From positions 19,737 through 83,736 of the forward strand of contig NZ_JAKGCR010000018.1 of assembly GCF_022668875.1 (NCBI RefSeq): a stretch of DNA of 64,000 nt, in the 5' to 3' direction. The stretch's first letter is position 1. Each line of letters begins with the position of its first letter. The translations under genes and the position numbers were made by a program. The notes beneath the pieces were generated by a model that saw only the letters and a program-made list of their open reading frames with translations, searched no databases and had not been told where the DNA came from. Below, piece by piece: positions 60,995 through 64,000 of the stretch. Source of the DNA: Domibacillus sp. PGB-M46 (GTDB lineage: Bacteria; Bacillota; Bacilli; Bacillales; Domibacillaceae).

Positions 60995-61028
60995 AAAGAA
61001 TCGTCTTATTTAGACGGTTCTTTTTTAT
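60995..61028 (+). terminator. terminator of the LRR gene
   Basis: AAAGAATCGTCT / AGACGGTTCTTT stem (one wobble) followed by T residues. Confidence 0.8.
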
Positions 61029-61106
61029 ATATAAATCTAGATAGTAGCACAATCTTTTACATTTTATTTACTAATCCAATCCTACTAAACTGTGTCCTGA
61101 ATTAAA

Positions 61107-61334
61107 ATGAAAAGAAGAAAAAGAAGCGCCCCTCTTTATTTGGATGAACAGGCACTGGAAGAAATACAACGAATTGTAATGGAGTCTTACCATGAGCAGC
61201 GGATGATTGAGCTACAGGTGACTACATTTGGTCTTTCTTATATATAATGAATAGGAGTCGTAACTTCCCTTCAGCCTCAAAATGGCCGATTATACCTTAC
61301 AGATGGCTCTTACTGTGGAAAAGATGCTGATTGA
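61107..61334 (+). pseudogene. C-terminal remnant of a YolD-like gene
   Basis: MKRRKRSAPLYLDEQALEEI, then QRIVMESYHEQRMIELQVTT, stop at 61247; after a small frame change GVVTSLQPQNGRLYLTDGSY to TGA 61334. This matches the YolD layout (a helix with ESYHE-like text and beta strands with G-V/VTxIxPxxGRI). No SD. Together with 58139 it suggests one gene interrupted by the LRR segment. Confidence 0.5.
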
Positions 61335-61423
61335 TTTATCGTGATTTTACAGATTAAAAGGCTGCCTGTTATCTTATCCGTAAAGGCGCTGATTATACGT
61401 GGAAGAAAAAAGAGAAGATCGTT

Positions 61424-61585
61424 ATGTTGTGTCCTTTTTGCCAGGAGGAAATTCAGGAGACGGATCATGTAGGCATCACTCAGATGCACAGTGTTGTGCA
61501 TTTATATTGCGGTGCTTGGCCGCGGCCAGGTGAACAGGTAATCAACGAAGGAAACTTTAAAGATATATCGAAAAAGTATTTGTGA
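61424..61585 (+). CDS. small CxxC zinc-finger protein, unknown
   Basis: A 53-aa frame MLCPFCQEEIQETDHVGITQ, then MHSVVHLYCGAWPRPGEQVI, with CPFC and a HLYC, which could form a zinc site. GAGAAG about 6 nt upstream is a weak SD. Looks like a real small protein or the end of a longer decayed one (the frame is open to an upstream TAA near 61352). Function unknown. Confidence 0.45.
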   Translation: MLCPFCQEEIQETDHVGITQMHSVVHLYCGAWPRPGEQVINEGNFKDISKKYL

Positions 61586-61609
61586 CTAGGTACGATCACT
61601 TTTTCTTCA

Positions 61610-61640
61610 TAAAAAAACACCTTTCATTTTTCGAAAGGTG
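61610..61640 (-). terminator. terminator of the large secreted protein locus
   Basis: CACCTTTC / GAAAGGTG stem with seven T residues on the minus strand. Confidence 0.75.
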
Positions 61641-61662
61641 CTTTCTTTGACTAATTTAATTT

Positions 61663-61812
61663 TTAAGGTGTAATTGTAAACGCCATTTTTACAGGCTGTT
61701 TCAATACTTTTCCTGAATCTGATTTAATTTCTCGATCTACATAAATAACATACGTTTTTCCTGGATCATAACCTCCCTCAGGTGCTTCAACTTTGACAAG
61801 TTTTACTGAATA
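61663..61812 (-). pseudogene. orphan SbsA Ig-like domain fragment
   Basis: Minus-strand text VKLVKVEAPEGGYDPGKTYV, IYVDREIKSDSGKVLKQPVK, MAFTITP, stop at 61663. It matches the second half of the Big_5 domain in the next gene (PKEGYIPGETYSLYIST, DLKQPVKMEFKI), overlaps its 3' end in another frame, and has no start. It looks like a leftover of a duplicated or recombined C-terminal domain. Confidence 0.7.
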
Positions 61813-63887
61813 GAAATAGAATATATTCGATTAGAATCGTTTATATAACTGATACGCAATTTATATTCTCCTATTTCATAGAAATAGTAAGTCACTTTTT
61901 GATAAACTCTCGTTTCAATTAAATGATTAAAATAAGCCTGTTTATCTACTGGTTTATATTTATTTAATATTAGCTCCAACTCTTTTTCATTTTGAATAAC
62001 TATGTTGGGAACATAAGCAGTTACATTTGTAAGTGCTTCCTGATTAAATTCAAAAGCATACTCATATCCTTCATGAAAAGCCCCAGATATTCCCCGAGTT
62101 TGATTGTTAGGATAATAATAATCATAAGGCGTGTGATCAATCGAATTTTTTATTTTTAAATAAGGATCGCCTAGATTAAAAATTAATGAATTGATTTCTA
62201 TAGAACCTTCATGTAGTCTTTTTAAAACATAGTTTAAGCTTTTTTGATCCGACTCTGCGATTTTAAATTCCATCTTAACTGGTTGCTTTAAGTCTTTATT
62301 TGTATCTGAGTGAACAGATGTACTAATATATAAAGAATAGGTCTCTCCAGGTATATACCCTTCTTTAGGTGGTTCAATATTAACTGATTTTTTATCCTCA
62401 TTTAAAGAAACTTTAAAGCCGTTTACTTTTTCCTGATTGTGCAAAATAAAAATATTATCGTTGTTTATTGTGGCTTCATCTAATTGATTATTAAATTTAA
62501 TGGTCCAGTTGTGATTAAAGGCAATATTGTCCCTAGGCTCCCACTCTAGCACCTTTTCCTTTCCGTAATCATCTGATTCTTCTATAATTTTTTCTACCTC
62601 ATTATATATTTCCAGCCACTCCTGAGCCTCCGTACTTTGGTGATTATACAGCTGGTAGGGATATTCACCAGGGACCGTCCATTTATATACCCATTTGCCT
62701 CTTTTAACAACAATATCAGGACCAATCGAAGAATCAAGCTCATGTTTCTCCCAATCTTCTTCGCTTATTTTAGTAATACGCGCTAGAAATACTTCCTCCT
62801 TTAATAATATGGTATCTTTATAATATAAGGTGACCGTTTGACTATTATACAACTGATCGTTATTTCCTAACTCGCTATTAATTTTAATCTTATCCTTATA
62901 CTCTGTTAAATGAGTATCCACGTATTCATGAAAAAATTTATTGAATTTATAAGCTTCCATTGCCTCTTGAACATATGCTTTTATTTTCGTTTCAGGTTGT
63001 CGGTTTGTCAGTATATTATAAGCATCCAGAATAAAGTATCTTAAATTATCTGCTGAAAATTCTGGCGCTGCTCCATTTCCTATTTCAGGGAATTTATGAT
63101 CAGAATTAAATCGTATATCAAGGGCACCAAAATTGGTTATGGGGATAAAGCCCATATCATTTTGTTTTCCATCAACCTCAGTGAAATGCATTCTAGCAAA
63201 CTCATTACCCTCACAATAAAATATCCCGTTCTTCCATTCATAATCAGGACAAGTCGACTTAACAAGTATGAAGCCCAAGATATTACGAATTTCATTTGAA
63301 CTGTTAAAGTCGATGTTAAGAGAGTTTCCAATCTCTTCTCCAATTTCCATATAGCTTCCAGTAATAATTTTATAAAGTAATTCTTGGCTAGGCATTTTTT
63401 GCCTAATGAATTCTTCTCCTAGAGCTTCAATTATATCTTGATCTATATTTTTTAACTGATCAGCAAGTGGAAGCATTATTGATGCATTTGTTAAATCGTA
63501 CCCATTATCTCCTTCATACAGGGAAAGAGCGCCGTACTTTAGCAAATGCTCAACTGGATGGTGCGGGGCTAAGGTTTCCCAAAACGTTTTTTGAGACTCC
63601 CCTGCCATACTCGCCTCAAGAATTAACTTAGATGCGTGTAAAGACACTAACCAATTTGTAATTTCATCTGTATCCCTGAAACGAACTGTATAAAAATCGG
63701 GAGTGCCTAGAATTGAGTATGATCCTACGGTAATTCCTGTTTTGGACATTAGTCCCGAGTTAGACACCTCTTCAGTTATTAAATTTTTAGCAGTTTCGTC
63801 ATCTGTATATGCAAAGACCGACTCATTTGAAGTAGAAAAAGGAAGCAATAGCATAACTAATAAAAATAGACGAATAATCTTTTTCAT
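61803..63887 (-). CDS. large secreted protein with SbsA Ig-like domain, unknown
   Basis: A 694-aa exported protein. Signal peptide about residues 1-26 (IIRLFLLVMLLLPFSTS). Residues about 30-440 match no family I recognise and include TCPDYEWKNGIFYCEG with two Cys. About 455-545 is an SbsA/Big_5 Ig-like domain (NIAFNHNWTIKFNNQLDEAT, PPKEGYIPGETYSLYIS, LKQPVKMEFKI). A beta-rich C-terminal 140 residues follow. No sortase motif. SD GGAGGGAT supports ATG 63887. Convergent to the LRR gene, with which it shares the Ig-like domain. Confidence 0.75.
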   Translation of the reverse strand: MKKIIRLFLLVMLLLPFSTSNESVFAYTDDETAKNLITEEVSNSGLMSKTGITVGSYSILGTPDFYTVRFRDTDEITNWLVSLHASKLILEASMAGESQKTFWETLAPHHPVEHLLKYGALSLYEGDNGYDLTNASIMLPLADQLKNIDQDIIEALGEEFIRQKMPSQELLYKIITGSYMEIGEEIGNSLNIDFNSSNEIRNILGFILVKSTCPDYEWKNGIFYCEGNEFARMHFTEVDGKQNDMGFIPITNFGALDIRFNSDHKFPEIGNGAAPEFSADNLRYFILDAYNILTNRQPETKIKAYVQEAMEAYKFNKFFHEYVDTHLTEYKDKIKINSELGNNDQLYNSQTVTLYYKDTILLKEEVFLARITKISEEDWEKHELDSSIGPDIVVKRGKWVYKWTVPGEYPYQLYNHQSTEAQEWLEIYNEVEKIIEESDDYGKEKVLEWEPRDNIAFNHNWTIKFNNQLDEATINNDNIFILHNQEKVNGFKVSLNEDKKSVNIEPPKEGYIPGETYSLYISTSVHSDTNKDLKQPVKMEFKIAESDQKSLNYVLKRLHEGSIEINSLIFNLGDPYLKIKNSIDHTPYDYYYPNNQTRGISGAFHEGYEYAFEFNQEALTNVTAYVPNIVIQNEKELELILNKYKPVDKQAYFNHLIETRVYQKVTYYFYEIGEYKLRISYINDSNRIYSISIQ

Positions 63888-64000
63888 ATAATCCCTCCAT
63901 CGCACAAATCTAAAAGGTATTTTATAGATACTTGAAAGTAACTATTACATTTCAAGTATAGGTGCTTATACTTTTTTACCATTGTTATATACATATTAGT
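63888..64000. other. upstream region at window end
   Basis: Apart from the SD of the secreted protein, 113 bp of A/T-rich sequence with an ACTTGAAA / TTTCAAGT inverted repeat (about 63931-63957), possibly an operator. No gene. Confidence 0.3.

Noticed and set aside
1..64000. CRISPR arrays, tRNA and rRNA genes, prophage modules
   Set aside because: No regularly spaced repeats, no cloverleaf-like sequences and no phage structural genes were seen.

Overview
The window looks like chromosome of a mesophilic, endospore-forming Bacillaceae member (Bacillus sensu lato). GC content is moderate to low, Shine-Dalgarno (SD) sequences are strong (AAGGAGG type), and TTG and GTG starts are common. It carries spore-coat CotX-domain genes behind a sigma-K-like promoter, yyaC, RsbR/STAS stressosome paralogs, CcpA-type cre boxes and SR1P-type peptides. 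I saw no rRNA, tRNA or CRISPR array. Species cannot be fixed from the sequence.

Layout. 0-5 kb: a catabolite-controlled sugar (inositol-like) operon of oxidoreductase, TIM-barrel isomerase and sugar permease with an AraC regulator. 5-14 kb: small functions (CPBP protease homolog, a type I toxin-antitoxin locus too short for ordinary gene calling, XRE regulator, secreted GHL10 hydrolase, YitT, ROK regulator with DUF1349 protein, LysE exporter) plus decayed genes (amino-acid permease, VOC protein). 14-17 kb: three STAS-domain genes, one truncated. 17-26 kb: gamma-glutamyltransferase with an extra surface domain, a PTS EIIC with an unusual N-terminal domain, a MarR/GNAT/YczE group, SDR, OYE, and a zinc-site-less M50 homolog. 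26-34 kb: YflT, SelO, XRE with membrane protein, DacA, an HPr-like protein, and a spore-coat cluster. 34-39 kb: tpx, gntR and two SR1P-like peptides, with a shared operator word; broken rpiB and MFS genes; yyaC. 39-44 kb: an SDR / Fe-alcohol dehydrogenase / aldehyde dehydrogenase / racemase group opposite a LysR gene.

44-56 kb is a coherent tri-/dicarboxylate module: aconitase, an HPr-like protein, a LysR regulator, a CitM-type transporter, an RraA-like aldolase and a tripartite tricarboxylate transporter (tctCBA). Three of its promoters (acnA, citM, tctC) carry the same regulatory block at the same distance from their -10 boxes, which implies one LysR regulon. cre-like boxes sit next to citM and tctC. 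An IS1182 remnant interrupts the module and brackets a catalytically dead NlpC/P60 protein.

56-64 kb is accessory: a flagellin gene whose variable region is a von Willebrand A domain but which carries an in-frame amber codon; a large secreted LRR protein apparently inserted in a YolD-like gene; and a second large secreted protein. The last two share an SbsA-type Ig-like domain, with an orphan copy between them.

The most notable items are the flagellin-VWA fusion, the three-promoter LysR regulon, the type I toxin locus with its two regulatory foldbacks, the pseudoenzymes (M50, NlpC/P60, His-less HPr) and the pair of SR1P-like peptides.
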